DNA of 64,000 nucleotides from Neptuniibacter halophilus (GTDB taxonomy: Bacteria; Pseudomonadota; Gammaproteobacteria; Pseudomonadales; Balneatricaceae): the NCBI RefSeq assembly GCF_030295765.1, contig NZ_AP027292.1, forward strand, positions 1,798,001-1,862,000, in the 5' to 3' direction. The position numbers and the translations under genes are program-made. The notes below the pieces were generated by a model. The model did no database searches, was not told the DNA's origin, and was given only the letters and a program-made list of their open reading frames with translations. Shown here piece by piece: positions 17,254 through 27,717 of this stretch (its first letter is position 1; every line of letters starts with the position of its first letter).

Positions 17254-19653
17254 TTACGGCGGTGCGCAGGGATCTGTCGCCTGTAATGCGTCCAGCGCTT
17301 CCAGCGCCAGGTCGAAATCAAAATCCTGTACCGCATTCAGCACCGGCTGCAGGGACGAAAAGCCCTCTCCTTCGCTGTTCTGACACAGGGTTTCGAGCAG
17401 GGTCAGGGCATCGGTATCGGCGGATTCCAGCAGCCCTCTGAGGGTATCCAACTGACGGTTGATATCGGCCTGTTCGTGACCGGTCTGGTGGCTGGCAGAT
17501 TGCGCTCCCGGCTGTGGCTGCTGCAGGCGGCGCAGGTTCTGCTGTAGTTGTTCGAGTTGCTGGCTCAGCGCAGTCAGCAGGGCGTAACCCTGATCCTCCG
17601 GTAGCTGTGTCAGTTGCTCCAACTGCTGGCAGGTTTGCTGTAACTGTTCCGCGCCGAGGTTGGCAAAGACGCCTCGCAGGCTATGGGCCAGTGGTTTGAG
17701 CTGGCTGAACTCAGCACTCTTCAGCAGCCCGCTGATCTGAGCCTGCAGATCCGGGTAGCGCTGGTCGAACTGTTGCCAGAGACTGAGGTAGCGGTTCAGA
17801 TCGCCATTGAAGCGTGGCAGGCTGGTTTTCAGGTTAAGGCCGGGCAGTTCCAGTTGTGCCAGATCGGCGCTGGATTCAGGCAGTTCATGTGATTGCGGGT
17901 CGGGCGTATGTGGTTCGCCGCTGACCCAGCGGATCAGGGTGCTCTGCAACTGCTCATAATTAATCGGTTTGGTGATATGGTCATCCATACCCGCCGCCAG
18001 ACTTCGTTCCCGGTCGCCGGACATGGCGTGAGCGGTCAGGGCGATCACCGGCAGTGCCTCAAAGCGCGGGTCATTGCGGATATGGCGGATGGTGGTCAGG
18101 CCATCCATCACCGGCATCTGCAGATCGAGCAGGACAATATCGAACGCTTCCCGGTCAAGGCAGCGCAGTGCTTCTTCACCGTTTGTGGCGGTACTGATCT
18201 TCAGCCCCAGACTCTCCAGCATGCCACAGGCCACCTCGGTGTTGAGGGGGTTATCTTCAACCAGCAGAACCCGGGCCCCGAGAATTGATTCGATACCATG
18301 CAGTGAGGCGGTAATGGTTTTTTTATTCTGCCTTAACGGGCTGCTGCAGAGATGGGAAAACAGCAGCTCAAAGATCGTTGAAGGGGTTCGCAGTTCGGCC
18401 AGAGCGTGGACGCCGTAGTGGGCCAGAGCGCTCTGCTGATCCTCGATAGTCTGGCTGTCACAAAGCAGAAAGAAGGGGATTTTTAACCCCAGTTGCTGAC
18501 GCAGCGACTGCAGTGCCAGCGGCAGTAACTCCTGACAACTCTGCGCCCGGTCGGTGACCAGCATGACCGCATCGGTCTGCAGGTCGGCCTGTCGGCTGAG
18601 GTTGATCAGGGAGGATTCATCGCAGGCGCAGGCCGTAACCTCCAGCCCGAAGTTGTGCAGCAGGTGTTGCAGTTTTTCGTCACCGCCGCAGAGCAGCAGG
18701 CGTTTACCGGCCATACTCTGGCTGTGGCTGAGTACGTCGGCTTTGCTCTGCAGACGCAACGGCAGATCGACACTGACCCGGGTACCCTGACCCTGCGTGC
18801 TGTCGATGCTGATCTGGCCGCCCATCAGTTCGGTCAACTGGCGGGTGATCGACAGACCCAGCCCGGTACCACCGAACTGGCGGGTGGTGCTGGCATCACC
18901 CTGACGGAACGCCTCGAACAGGTTGGCTTTATGCTCATCAGAAATACCGACCCCGGTATCCTCAATAATAAACCGCAGTTGCAACTGGTCTGCTGTTTCC
19001 TCCAGCAGTTCGACCCGGATGCGCACTTCACCCTGCTGAGTGAACTTGATCGCATTACCGATCAGGTTGACCAGAATCTGATTCAGGCGTACCGGATCGC
19101 CGATCACCAGACCGGAAAAGCCGATATCACGATTCAGGGTCAGGCCGATCTGTTTGGCAGAGGCTTTAACCTTTTTGATCTCATACAGGTCCAGCAGCAG
19201 TTCGTCGAGATCGAACTCGATCTCCTCAATATCGAGCCTGCCGGCCTCAATTTTGGAGAAGTCGAGAATGTCATTGATGATAGACAGCAGGTTTTTGGCG
19301 GAACGCTGAATCTTGCTGACGTAGTTGGCCTGCTTCGGGTTCAGGCCGGATTCCATCGCCAGATGGCTGAGACCGATGATCGCGTTCATCGGCGTGCGGA
19401 TCTCATGGCTCATGTTCGCCAGAAACATACTTTTGTGCTGGTTGGCTTCTTCCGCCAGCGCCAGCGCTTTCTGCAGCTCGCTGGTTTTTTCCTGCACGAT
19501 CTGCTCCTGAAAGCGGACCAGATTACGGAGCTGTTCATTGGCTTCATACAGGTCGGAGGCTTTCTTCTCCAGCAGATCTTCTGCTGCCTGACGGGCCTTT
19601 TTCTCGCGTTGCAGCCGTCGTTCGAGACGGGCTATAAGCTCATTTTCACTCAT
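17254..19653 (-). CDS. Soluble hybrid histidine kinase with receiver and HPt domains, partner of H-NOX
   Basis: The 799-residue protein lacks membrane helices. An N-terminal coiled coil (about 4-75) leads to HisKA with H83 ([11 protein letters not shown]), a full ATPase domain (about 195-315; [15 protein letters not shown]), a degenerate receiver-like region lacking the phospho-Asp (about 325-450), a true receiver with D510 ([11 protein letters not shown]) and a C-terminal HPt with H657 (PLAHSLRG). This order allows a complete His-Asp-His relay within one protein. Its start overlaps the end of the H-NOX gene by eight bases, so H-NOX is its likely sensory subunit. The output is probably a separate receiver protein; the HD-GYP regulator encoded divergently is the obvious candidate. 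Confidence 0.93.
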   Translation of the reverse strand: MSENELIARLERRLQREKKARQAAEDLLEKKASDLYEANEQLRNLVRFQEQIVQEKTSELQKALALAEEANQHKSMFLANMSHEIRTPMNAIIGLSHLAMESGLNPKQANYVSKIQRSAKNLLSIINDILDFSKIEAGRLDIEEIEFDLDELLLDLYEIKKVKASAKQIGLTLNRDIGFSGLVIGDPVRLNQILVNLIGNAIKFTQQGEVRIRVELLEETADQLQLRFIIEDTGVGISDEHKANLFEAFRQGDASTTRQFGGTGLGLSITRQLTELMGGQISIDSTQGQGTRVSVDLPLRLQSKADVLSHSQSMAGKRLLLCGGDEKLQHLLHNFGLEVTACACDESSLINLSRQADLQTDAVMLVTDRAQSCQELLPLALQSLRQQLGLKIPFFLLCDSQTIEDQQSALAHYGVHALAELRTPSTIFELLFSHLCSSPLRQNKKTITASLHGIESILGARVLLVEDNPLNTEVACGMLESLGLKISTATNGEEALRCLDREAFDIVLLDLQMPVMDGLTTIRHIRNDPRFEALPVIALTAHAMSGDRERSLAAGMDDHITKPINYEQLQSTLIRWVSGEPHTPDPQSHELPESSADLAQLELPGLNLKTSLPRFNGDLNRYLSLWQQFDQRYPDLQAQISGLLKSAEFSQLKPLAHSLRGVFANLGAEQLQQTCQQLEQLTQLPEDQGYALLTALSQQLEQLQQNLRRLQQPQPGAQSASHQTGHEQADINRQLDTLRGLLESADTDALTLLETLCQNSEGEGFSSLQPVLNAVQDFDFDLALEALDALQATDPCAPP

Positions 19654-20194
19654 CGATCTGGCGGATGTCGAAATCGGTCATGTGGTATTCGCCGGACTGG
19701 CTCGATTCGAAGCTGACCTCCAGCGCGTTGCCGAAGTAATCGCCGCAGCCTTTTATCAGGCCCAGAGCCAGCAGGGAGAAAGGACGTTTCGAGCTGTAAT
19801 GCATCTTCAGATGGCCGGGGCCGAGGCGCTCGCAGCCGAATTTCGGCAGTTCTGCGTTGGGGTAAAGCTTGAGCACCTGAATATGTACGGTTGAGTCGAC
19901 GCTCTCAAGGAAATCCAGCGTATTGGTGTAATCACCTTTCAGGGCCGGGTACTTACCGATCAGAATGCCGAACAGGTGGCGGCCGAACGCTTCGATCAGG
20001 TCATCGACCGGTACATCGACCCGTTTGCTCAGCGCGACGACCATTCTGACCATATCCTGATGGTCATAGTAACCCACGGAAGTGAAGATACCATCAGAGG
20101 ACAGGTTGGAGGATTCGAGAACGTCGTCCAGTACATCGGCTGAAAACTGCTCTTCCACCATCTCCATAAACTCGGTGAAAACTATACCCAACAT
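19646..20194 (-). CDS. H-NOX (heme nitric oxide/oxygen-binding) sensor protein
   Basis: The 182-residue protein is a stand-alone H-NOX domain that binds heme and senses NO. The proximal heme ligand is H104 ([19 protein letters not shown]) and the propionate-binding Y-x-S-x-R motif is Y133, S135 and R137 in HYSSKRPF. The position matching the distal O2-stabilising Tyr of the Thermoanaerobacter protein is Leu (about L142), so the pocket should prefer NO over O2. The gene overlaps the downstream hybrid kinase, as in Shewanella and Vibrio H-NOX/kinase pairs where NO-bound H-NOX inhibits the kinase. That behaviour here is inference. A 209-base gap separates it from the divergent HD-GYP regulator. 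Confidence 0.95.
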   Translation of the reverse strand: MLGIVFTEFMEMVEEQFSADVLDDVLESSNLSSDGIFTSVGYYDHQDMVRMVVALSKRVDVPVDDLIEAFGRHLFGILIGKYPALKGDYTNTLDFLESVDSTVHIQVLKLYPNAELPKFGCERLGPGHLKMHYSSKRPFSLLALGLIKGCGDYFGNALEVSFESSQSGEYHMTDFDIRQIDE

Positions 20195-20403
20195 CTGTAA
20201 TTCCCTCGCGGAAGGTTCCCTGAATTGACGGGGATCATTCTATGAATCTTTTTAACCGGGGTGCAATCGGTTTCGGTATAAGGTGTTATTTAGTCGTGAT
20301 CAGGCTATGGCTAATATAGTGTAGCCCGATTGTGACGATTCATTATTCGTTCTACAGTTAAAACTTGTCCGGTGTATATGGTCGTGTTGGAGGTGTCCCG
20401 ACG

Positions 20404-21498
20404 ATGGTGGCGCAAAGCAAGGTAGTGCTGGTGGTGGATGATGAGCCGGTGAATATTATGGTGCTTTCTGACCTGCTCAAAGATCGCTATCGTGTGATCG
20501 CAGCCAAAAACGGCGAGCAGGCACTGCAGCGTGCTGTCGGTAATATCCGGCCTGATCTGATTCTGCTCGATGTCATGATGCCGGGCATGGATGGATTTAC
20601 GGTGTGCCGGGAGCTGAAGTCAAAATCTGAAACCGCCTCGATTCCGGTGATTTTTGTCACCGCCATGAACGAAGAAGTGGATGAGATGAAGGGCCTTGAG
20701 GTGGGGGCGGTGGATTACATCACCAAGCCGATCTCACCGGCGATTGTTAACGCCCGGGTGAAAACCCATCTGGCTCTGAAAACCGCTCAGGATGAACTGG
20801 CGAAGCAGAACGAACTGCTGGATAAACGGGTCAAAACCCGCACCGCCGAGCTCAGCCTGACTCAGGATATTACGATTCTCGCACTGGCCTCACTGGCTGA
20901 AACCCGCGACAACGAAACCGGCAACCATATCCGTCGTACCCAGTACTATGTCCGGGTGCTGGCTGAAGATATGGCAAACCATGGGTTCTATACGGATGAA
21001 CTCACGCCGGAAAATATTGAGCTGCTGTATAAGTCTGCGCCGTTGCATGATATCGGGAAGGTCGGTATTCCGGACAATATTCTGCTTAAGCCCGACCGGC
21101 TCACCGATGATGAGTTCCGGATTATGAAAACCCATGCCGTGCTCGGGGCAGAGGCGATTGAAGAGGCTGAAGACCGGCTGGGCGATGCGGTGGAAACCTC
21201 CTTTCTGCGTTATGCCCGGGAGATCGCCCGTTACCACCATGAGAAGTGGGATGGTTCCGGTTATCCTGAAGGGCTGACGGGCACTCAGACTCCCTTGTCT
21301 GCACGGCTGATGGCGGTGGCCGATGTGTACGATGCACTGATTTCAAAACGGGTTTACAAGCCTGCTTTTGAACACGATAAAGCAAAAATGATCCTGCTTC
21401 AGGGGCGTGGCACCCACTTTGATCCCGATATCGTGGACGCGTTTGTCCGGGTTGAGCAGGCGTTTATTGAAATTGCTGAACAGTACAAAGATGAGTAA
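20404..21498 (+). CDS. Response regulator with HD-GYP c-di-GMP phosphodiesterase domain
   Basis: This 364-residue regulator joins a receiver (D56 in LLDVMMPGMDG, acidic pair VDDE) through a coiled linker to an HD-GYP domain. The domain is intact: HDIGKVGIPDNILLKP with H215, HH at about 278, and GSGYPEGLTG with G286, so it should degrade c-di-GMP. The start ATG has a strong GGAGGTG nine bases upstream; a frame extension starts before that site. It is divergent from the H-NOX/kinase pair, and its stop overlaps the start of the PhnD-like gene (ATGAGTAA), so it heads a four-gene operon. It resembles HnoD-type output of NO sensing but with intact catalytic residues. Confidence 0.93.
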   Translation: MVAQSKVVLVVDDEPVNIMVLSDLLKDRYRVIAAKNGEQALQRAVGNIRPDLILLDVMMPGMDGFTVCRELKSKSETASIPVIFVTAMNEEVDEMKGLEVGAVDYITKPISPAIVNARVKTHLALKTAQDELAKQNELLDKRVKTRTAELSLTQDITILALASLAETRDNETGNHIRRTQYYVRVLAEDMANHGFYTDELTPENIELLYKSAPLHDIGKVGIPDNILLKPDRLTDDEFRIMKTHAVLGAEAIEEAEDRLGDAVETSFLRYAREIARYHHEKWDGSGYPEGLTGTQTPLSARLMAVADVYDALISKRVYKPAFEHDKAKMILLQGRGTHFDPDIVDAFVRVEQAFIEIAEQYKDE

Positions 21499-22330
21499 CA
21501 GGCCGATGCTGCGTAGTAAAAAAAACTGGCTGGGGTTGTGTTTAGGCTTGATGCTGTTGCCATCCTCTTTGCTGGCGGACAGTTTTACCGTGGGGGTGGT
21601 GCCGCAGTTTGATATTAAAACCCTGTACCGGATCTGGAACCCGATTCTGGATCAGCTGGAGCAGCGTACCGGCCACCAGTTCAGCTTGCGCGGGTCGCCG
21701 GATATTCCCGCATTCGAGCAATCATTTGCCAACCGCGAATTCGATTTCGCGTACATGAACCCTTACCACTACACCATTGCCGGGCACTACCAGCCGATTG
21801 CCAAAGATCACGGGCGTAAGCTGTATGGCCTGCTGGTGGTGAAAGCGGAAAGTGAGATTACCGAACTGAGTCAGTTACAGGGGAAGACTCTGGCTTTTCC
21901 GGCGCCTAACGCGCTCGGTGCGTCGTTGATGATTCGCGCTGAACTGGAACGCAAGTACGGTATTCAGTTTGAACCCAAGTATGTAAATACTCACTCATCA
22001 GTTTATCTGAATGTGGTGCTCGGGCTGGTGCCTGCCGGTGGCGGAGTACAGAAGACGTTCAACCAGCAGAAGCCGGAAGTCCGCGATCAGTTGCGTGTGT
22101 TATTGCAGACCGATCCGGTTGAGCCGCACCCGTTTACCGCGCGCAAGGATCTTGACCCGGCGCTGGTGGCGCAGGTGCAGCAGGTGTTGCTGGAGATGGG
22201 GCAGAATCCGGAGCATCAGGCGCTGCTGGCCCGGGTGCCGTTCAAACAGATCGGTATCGCCGTGGATGCTGACTATGAATCGATCCGTCAGCTCAATCTT
22301 GATCACTATTATGTGAAGCCGGAGCGGTAA
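21491..22330 (+). CDS. PhnD-like periplasmic binding protein (sensor type)
   Basis: The 279-residue protein has a signal peptide (about 1-29, ending SSLLADS) and a PhnD/SsuA-type ligand-binding fold: FTVGVVPQFDIKTLYRIWNPILDQLEQRTG, FDFAYMNPYHYTIA, GKTLAFPAPNALGASLMIRAEL, given as conserved blocks. The translation start overlaps the previous stop codon, and the next gene, a membrane hybrid kinase, starts six bases after its stop. No ABC permease or ATPase is present. It is therefore likely a periplasmic sensory subunit for that kinase rather than a phosphonate or phosphate uptake protein. Its ligand is unknown. Confidence 0.87.
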   Translation: MSNRPMLRSKKNWLGLCLGLMLLPSSLLADSFTVGVVPQFDIKTLYRIWNPILDQLEQRTGHQFSLRGSPDIPAFEQSFANREFDFAYMNPYHYTIAGHYQPIAKDHGRKLYGLLVVKAESEITELSQLQGKTLAFPAPNALGASLMIRAELERKYGIQFEPKYVNTHSSVYLNVVLGLVPAGGGVQKTFNQQKPEVRDQLRVLLQTDPVEPHPFTARKDLDPALVAQVQQVLLEMGQNPEHQALLARVPFKQIGIAVDADYESIRQLNLDHYYVKPER

Positions 22331-22336
22331 CTCAGG

Positions 22337-25204
22337 GTGAATATCTCCGGTAAGATTCTGACCCCGGTCGTCGTCACGCTGGGCCTGTTTCTCGGCTCGG
22401 TGGAATTTGCCTTTGTGCCGCACTTTAAACAGAAACAGTTAGAAGCGTTAATCGACCGGGAGCGTGCTGAGCTGCAGGTGCTGGCCCCGATTGTGGCGGA
22501 GGAACTGGCCGCGGGCGACCTGTCAAAAATCTATAGCATTCTTGATAACCAGAGCCGGATTCACGCGGAGGGTGATGAGAGCGGGATCGTCCTGACCGGA
22601 CACAATGGCATGCAGCTTTACCCGCTGACAGAGCGAGCCCGGTTCCATGAGAACGATGATGACTATCTGATTATCGAGGAAGCACTGGTCTGGGGTGAAC
22701 AGACGCTGGGCAGCTTCCGTTATGAGCTGGAGATTGAACACGAGCTGGATATTATCAACCAGCAATTGCGGCTGCTGCGGCTGGAGACTGCGCTGGTATG
22801 TTTGTTTATTACCCTGTTTGGCATCTGGTGGAACCGCAAGCTGGTGATTCTGCCGCTGGAACAACTGCGCCGGGCGGCAAAAAGTATTCAGCGCGGTAAG
22901 TTTGACAGCCAGTTGGTGGTCAGATCACAGGATGAGATCGGCGAGGTTTATAAAGCCTTCAACAAGATGCAGCGAACGATCCAGGAGAAAAATCTGGCCC
23001 TGAGTCAGGCGGTCGAGCGGGCGGAGCATGCCGCCCGGGCGAAAAGCGATTTTCTGGCGAATATGAGCCATGAGATCCGCACACCGATGAACGCCATTAT
23101 CGGCCTGACCCATCTTTCACTGGAGAGTCATGGTCTCAGGGATGAACAGCGCAACTATCTGGAGAAGATTCAGCGCTCCTCGAAAAACCTGCTTGGCATT
23201 ATCAACGACATCCTCGATTTCTCAAAAATTGAAGCCGGCCATATGCAGGTGGAGCAGACCAGTTTCAGTCTGGATGAGGTGTTGTATAACGTGCATACCC
23301 TGAACCAGCAACTGGCGGAGGAGAAAGGCATCAGTCTGACGGTGAGTCGGGATATGCGCCTCCCGGATAACTACAAGGGCGACCCTCTGCGCCTGAGTCA
23401 GGTGCTGATCAATCTGCTGGGTAATGCTGTGAAATTTACCGACAAGGGGTCGGTAAGGATGCATGTAGAACCGGTTGCAACCGATACTGAACCGGGCCTG
23501 CTGCGTTTTTCGGTGGAGGACACCGGGGTTGGCATCTCCGAACAGCAGCAGAGTCAGCTATTTACCCCGTTCAGTCAGGCCGACAGCAGCATTACCCGAA
23601 AATATGGGGGAACAGGGCTGGGGCTGACTATCTCAGCGCAACTGATCCGGTTGATGCGGGGCGAGATTAAGGTCAGCAGTGAGCCGGGTAAGGGCAGTTG
23701 TTTCAGTTTCGAACTGCCACTGGAACCGTTGCAGGCGAGTGACGGGGAGACTCAGCGGCGTGGTCTGGCTGAGATCGGTGTTTATATCCTCGGCAATGAA
23801 GGTATCGCTGACCTGCTGGCATCGTTTGGTGTACGTGTGCTCGGGCAAGTGAGCGATCTGCAGCAGGTGGACTGGCGGCAGATCAGTGATGAGCTGTCCG
23901 GGCAGCCGATTGGGCTGGTGGTACTGATGGACCCGGAAGGTCAGGTCGATATTGCTGAGCTATCCTCCCAACTGCAAACGCTGATGGCGCCACAACCGAT
24001 GCCGCCGGTGCTGCTGATCTCGGCGCTTACCCGGTTGCCGAGTCTGCCGGAAGGGCTGCCGGTCTACCCGGTATCCGGGCTGATGACCCCCTCTTCGGTG
24101 TTTGATGCGCTGGTTAATCTGCTGCGTCAGACCGGGCATCTGGATCGGGTGACGAGCCCGGCACCGGATAAACTGGAAGTCACCCCGCAATTAGCCGGAG
24201 CGCATGTCCTGCTGGCGGAAGATAATGCGATCAATACCGAGGTGGCTTGTGGCCTGTTACAGGCGCTGGGGGTCAGAGTGACAGCCTGCAGCAATGGTCA
24301 GGAGGTGCTCGATCAGTTGCGTCAGCAAGCATTTGATCTGGTACTGATGGATATCCAGATGCCGGTGATGGATGGTTATACGGCCACCGCGCAGATCCGC
24401 AGTAATCCGGATTATGCGGATCTGCCGGTGATTGCCCTGACCGCCAATGCGATGGTCACCGATCGGGAACGCAGTCTGGCGGCCGGGATGAATGATCATC
24501 TGGCCAAGCCGATTGAGCCATGGCTACTGCAACAGGTGTTGTGTCGCTGGATCAGTCGGCCGCATGATGCTGATGCGGCTGACGACGCGTTGCCAAAAGC
24601 CGCGCCGGACACGACCCAGGCGCCTGCGCAGGTATTGAATCTGCAGGATGGGTTGAACCGGTTGTCAGGCAATCGCGACGCCTATTTTCGTTTACTGCAG
24701 CAGTTTGTCAGCAGTGCTGAAGAAGCAGAGAGCGATCTGCAGCAACTTATCGAAAGTCCGGATCAGGCAGGGCTGCAGGCGCAGGCGCACGCGCTGGCCG
24801 GAGTTGCCGGCACCATGGGCGCGTATGAGCTGCATGAGATGTGTCGTCAGATGGAGCGTGAAAAGAGCACTGACCCGGACGTTCTGCAACGGCTGTTTCA
24901 GCAGTTCAGAGAAGCTCTGCAGCGTTTGCGGGAAGCCGCGGCGGCTCAGTTGGCAACCGCTGCCTGTGAAGCGTCAGAGCCACAGGAGGCGTTCTGCAGC
25001 GATGCTGTGCTCCGGTTGTGTGAGCAACTGGAGCGTAAAATTACCTATGGGGATGTGACCAGTCTGGAAGCGGCAAAAAACTTGTGTCAGGCGCTGAATC
25101 AGCATGCGGCTTATCCTCAGGCAGAATTAATACACAGGGCGTTGGATGAGTTCGATTTTGACCAGGCGCAGACCCTGTTGCTGCAACTGAGAGAGAGACT
25201 ATGA
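22337..25204 (+). CDS. Membrane hybrid histidine kinase with HAMP, receiver and HPt domains
   Basis: The 955-residue kinase has a first membrane helix (about 7-27), a short periplasmic domain, a second helix (about 147-167) and HAMP (about 168-225). HisKA carries H245 ([11 protein letters not shown]); the ATPase domain follows (about 355-470). A receiver-like region without phospho-Asp (about 478-605) precedes the true receiver with D672 ([11 protein letters not shown]), and an HPt domain carries H818 ([13 protein letters not shown]). The start is GTG. The layout copies that of the H-NOX-linked kinase at 17254-19653, including the pseudo-receiver, so the two are paralogues with different inputs. 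The stop overlaps the next start (ATGA). The PhnD-like protein is the likely periplasmic input. Confidence 0.93.
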   Translation: MNISGKILTPVVVTLGLFLGSVEFAFVPHFKQKQLEALIDRERAELQVLAPIVAEELAAGDLSKIYSILDNQSRIHAEGDESGIVLTGHNGMQLYPLTERARFHENDDDYLIIEEALVWGEQTLGSFRYELEIEHELDIINQQLRLLRLETALVCLFITLFGIWWNRKLVILPLEQLRRAAKSIQRGKFDSQLVVRSQDEIGEVYKAFNKMQRTIQEKNLALSQAVERAEHAARAKSDFLANMSHEIRTPMNAIIGLTHLSLESHGLRDEQRNYLEKIQRSSKNLLGIINDILDFSKIEAGHMQVEQTSFSLDEVLYNVHTLNQQLAEEKGISLTVSRDMRLPDNYKGDPLRLSQVLINLLGNAVKFTDKGSVRMHVEPVATDTEPGLLRFSVEDTGVGISEQQQSQLFTPFSQADSSITRKYGGTGLGLTISAQLIRLMRGEIKVSSEPGKGSCFSFELPLEPLQASDGETQRRGLAEIGVYILGNEGIADLLASFGVRVLGQVSDLQQVDWRQISDELSGQPIGLVVLMDPEGQVDIAELSSQLQTLMAPQPMPPVLLISALTRLPSLPEGLPVYPVSGLMTPSSVFDALVNLLRQTGHLDRVTSPAPDKLEVTPQLAGAHVLLAEDNAINTEVACGLLQALGVRVTACSNGQEVLDQLRQQAFDLVLMDIQMPVMDGYTATAQIRSNPDYADLPVIALTANAMVTDRERSLAAGMNDHLAKPIEPWLLQQVLCRWISRPHDADAADDALPKAAPDTTQAPAQVLNLQDGLNRLSGNRDAYFRLLQQFVSSAEEAESDLQQLIESPDQAGLQAQAHALAGVAGTMGAYELHEMCRQMEREKSTDPDVLQRLFQQFREALQRLREAAAAQLATAACEASEPQEAFCSDAVLRLCEQLERKITYGDVTSLEAAKNLCQALNQHAAYPQAELIHRALDEFDFDQAQTLLLQLRERL

Positions 25205-26319
25205 AGCCAGGTGAAGGACTGAAAACCATTCTGCTGGTAGATGATGAACCGGTTAATCTCGGCGTATTAGCCGGTATACTGCAGACAGATTATCGGATAC
25301 TGGTGGCGAAAAGTGCCGATGCTGCGTTTAAAAGTATGGAACGTGGCGGGATACCGGATCTGATCCTCAGCGATATCGTGATGCCGGAGATGGACGGAAT
25401 CGACTTCTGCCGGTTGCTGAAAACGGATCCGCGTTACCGGGATATTCCGCTGCTGTTCGTGACCTCCCATGATGATCTGGATAACGAAGCCCGCGCTTAT
25501 GCCGCAGGGGGGGTGGATTTCATCACCAAACCGATCTCTCCGCCACGGGTGAAGCTGCGCGTTAGTCTGCACCTGCAACTGGAGCAGAACCGGCAGCGGG
25601 TGCTGCATCAGAAGCAGCAACTGGAACAGGAACAGGAGGATGTGGCCCGGATTCTGGACAAAATGCGTACCCGTTACCCGCTCAATTCGGCACGGCTCTC
25701 CTATCGGATGTCGCCGGTGGAGCGAAGCTCGGGCGATATTCTGCTGTCAGCCGAGAATGCCAGTGGCGAATACTACCTGCTGGGGGATTTTACCGGCCAT
25801 GGCCTGACGGCTGCGGTGGGAGCACCGGTGCTGGCACGGCTGTTCACCGAATCGGTGACAGAGAAGCAGATGCCGCCGGAGGCGCTGCTGCAGGAGATCA
25901 ACGCTGAACTCTGTAACCTGATGCCCACCGGGATGTTTGTCAGTGCCGGGCTGGCGCATTTCTGCCGTGAAAAACGGCAACTGAAAGTCTGGAACGCGGG
26001 CCTGCCGATTCAGTACCTGTGTAATGCTGAGATCACGCCGATTCACTCCAGCCTGCCACCGCTGGGAATTATGCCTGTTCTGAGCAGTCAGGCGCCCTCC
26101 TACAGCGGGTCGGTTATGCATAAAGCTGAGCTGTTTCTTTACACCGACGGCCTTACCGAGTCCGTTAACCGCAGTGGCGAGATGTTCGGTGATGAGCGGT
26201 TGGTGAACCTGTTGCAACAGGGGACTAAACAGGTGGAGTCGATCTATTCCGAAGTGCTGGCGTTCTGTCAGCCGGATTCACCTTCAGATGATCTGACCAT
26301 GGTCGCGATCGATCTCTGA
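25201..26319 (+). CDS. Response regulator with PP2C/SpoIIE-type phosphatase output
   Basis: The 372-residue protein starts with a receiver (D about 58 in [18 protein letters not shown] near 14), a coiled linker (about 125-155) and a PP2C-like serine phosphatase domain. Metal-binding acidic residues are visible in [33 protein letters not shown] and the C-terminal [12 protein letters not shown]. Such RsbU/HsbR-like proteins dephosphorylate an anti-sigma antagonist. No antagonist or anti-sigma gene is in the window. Translation is coupled to the preceding hybrid kinase by an ATGA overlap, so the kinase is the probable phosphodonor. It is the last gene of the operon beginning at 20404. Confidence 0.92.
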   Translation: MKPGEGLKTILLVDDEPVNLGVLAGILQTDYRILVAKSADAAFKSMERGGIPDLILSDIVMPEMDGIDFCRLLKTDPRYRDIPLLFVTSHDDLDNEARAYAAGGVDFITKPISPPRVKLRVSLHLQLEQNRQRVLHQKQQLEQEQEDVARILDKMRTRYPLNSARLSYRMSPVERSSGDILLSAENASGEYYLLGDFTGHGLTAAVGAPVLARLFTESVTEKQMPPEALLQEINAELCNLMPTGMFVSAGLAHFCREKRQLKVWNAGLPIQYLCNAEITPIHSSLPPLGIMPVLSSQAPSYSGSVMHKAELFLYTDGLTESVNRSGEMFGDERLVNLLQQGTKQVESIYSEVLAFCQPDSPSDDLTMVAIDL

Positions 26320-26372
26320 TCAGCGCTGATTGTCGCCGCCTGCAGTTTAAAACGAGCCGGCCAGTGCCCGAA

Positions 26373-26429
26373 GGAATGATTTCTTTCTTTGCGCGAAGGG
26401 TTCAGAATGCAGCCTGCTGTGAACATTCC
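26373..26429 (+). promoter_or_regulatory. Structured 5' leader before nhaD
   Basis: An outer pair GGAATG (26373-26378) with CATTCC (26424-26429) encloses an inner pair GTTCA (26400-26404) with TGAAC (26420-26424), ending 17 bases before the nhaD start codon. The outer and inner arms overlap by one base, so they may be alternatives. It resembles a regulatory leader; no known class was recognised. Confidence 0.35.
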
Positions 26430-26446
26430 ATAAAAAGAGAAAAAAA

Positions 26447-27682
26447 ATGGATTACCTGCTGTTAGGGCTGATTGCGCTCGCCTTCATTCTGATTGTGATT
26501 GAAGATGTCATTCACCTTAATAAAGCAAAATCCACTCTGTTCCTCGGGACACTGGTGTGGATTCTTGCCTTTATCTTTCCGCATACTGATGCGAATCAGG
26601 TCAAAGAGGGCCTGAACGAGCAGTTGCTGGATATCGCAACCCTGTGGTTGTTTCTGATGGCGGCAATGACCTTTGTTGCCTACCTGAACCAACAGGGCTT
26701 GATTACACAACTGGTCTACCGGCTTCTGCCGGAAGAGCTGAAAATCAGTAGTCTGATGTTACTGATCGCTCTGCTGGCGCTGTTGTTCTCCTCTCTGGCC
26801 GATAACATTACTGCGTCACTGATTATGTTGTCGTTGCTCTCCTCGCTGAATCTGGATCGCAAAACCACCCTTAAGTTCGCCACCCTGATTGTCTTTGCGG
26901 TGAACTCCGGCGGTGTCTCGCTGATCACCGGCGATGTCACAACGCTGATGATCTTCCTCGCCGATAAGGTCTCCATCACCGACCTGTTTATGCTGATTCC
27001 TCCGGCGATCTCCGGCGTGATGCTGCTGGCGTTCTTCCTGATGTGGGGCAACAGTGAGCGGGTGACGCTGCCGAAGTTCAAGCGGCCGATTGCGGCAGGG
27101 GATAAGCTGATTGCCTGTCTGTTTCTGCTGACCATTATCGGCACCCTGTTTATGAGTGTGGCCTTTTCGGTACCGCCGGTGCTGACCTTCCTGTTCGGGC
27201 TCTCGGTCATGTTCCTGACCCACCGGGTGATCCACCGCAGTGAGAAGGCTCCGAATGTGCTGGAGTACGTGCGTGAGATCGAGTTCGATACCCTGTTGTT
27301 CTTCCTCGGGGTGCTGTTGCTGGTGGGGATGCTGAAAGAACTGTCGGTACTGGAACTGCTGCCGCAGTTGTATGAGCTGATGCCAATCTACATGGCGAAC
27401 TACTTTATCGGTATTCTCTCGGCGCTGGTGGATAACGTGCCGTTGACCGCGGCGATCCTTAAATCCGGTGTGGAGATGGATACCGCCCAGTGGCTGGGGC
27501 TGACCTATGCGGTAGGTGTGGGTGGTTCGCTGCTGATTATCGGCTCGGCTGCCGGGGTGATCGCCCTGAGCAAGCTGGAAGCGCTCTCTTTTATTACCTA
27601 CCTGCGTTTCTTCCACTGGCTGGTGCTGGCGTATACCGCCGGTTATGCCGCGGTCATGCTGATGGCCAGTTACGTGCTCTGA
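26447..27682 (+). CDS. nhaD: NhaD-type Na+/H+ antiporter
   Basis: The 411-residue inner-membrane protein has about 11-12 hydrophobic helices and the ion-transporter fold of the NhaD family. Characteristic stretches are IEDVIHLNKAKSTLFLGTLVW near the N terminus, FSSLADNITASLIMLSLL (about 114), FAVNSGGVSLITGDVTTLMIFLADKV (about 150), and SALVDNVPLTAAILKSG (about 328), shown as conserved blocks. NhaD expels Na+ or Li+ in exchange for protons and is typical of marine and halophilic gammaproteobacteria. The start has an AAAAAGAGAAAAAAA leader as ribosome site. The upstream region holds a possible structured leader. It is convergent with the hdfR-like gene. Confidence 0.93.
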   Translation: MDYLLLGLIALAFILIVIEDVIHLNKAKSTLFLGTLVWILAFIFPHTDANQVKEGLNEQLLDIATLWLFLMAAMTFVAYLNQQGLITQLVYRLLPEELKISSLMLLIALLALLFSSLADNITASLIMLSLLSSLNLDRKTTLKFATLIVFAVNSGGVSLITGDVTTLMIFLADKVSITDLFMLIPPAISGVMLLAFFLMWGNSERVTLPKFKRPIAAGDKLIACLFLLTIIGTLFMSVAFSVPPVLTFLFGLSVMFLTHRVIHRSEKAPNVLEYVREIEFDTLLFFLGVLLLVGMLKELSVLELLPQLYELMPIYMANYFIGILSALVDNVPLTAAILKSGVEMDTAQWLGLTYAVGVGGSLLIIGSAAGVIALSKLEALSFITYLRFFHWLVLAYTAGYAAVMLMASYVL

Positions 27683-27692
27683 TTGCTGTATG

Positions 27693-27716
27693 CTGTTCGC
27701 CGGGCCCGGCGGACAG
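27693..27716. terminator. Hairpin between convergent nhaD and hdfR-like genes
   Basis: CTGTTCGCCG and CGGCGGACAG pair (10 bp, one G-T) around a GGCC loop, directly between the two stop codons. No T-run follows on either strand, so it is only terminator-like. Confidence 0.4.
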
Positions 27717-27717
27717 C

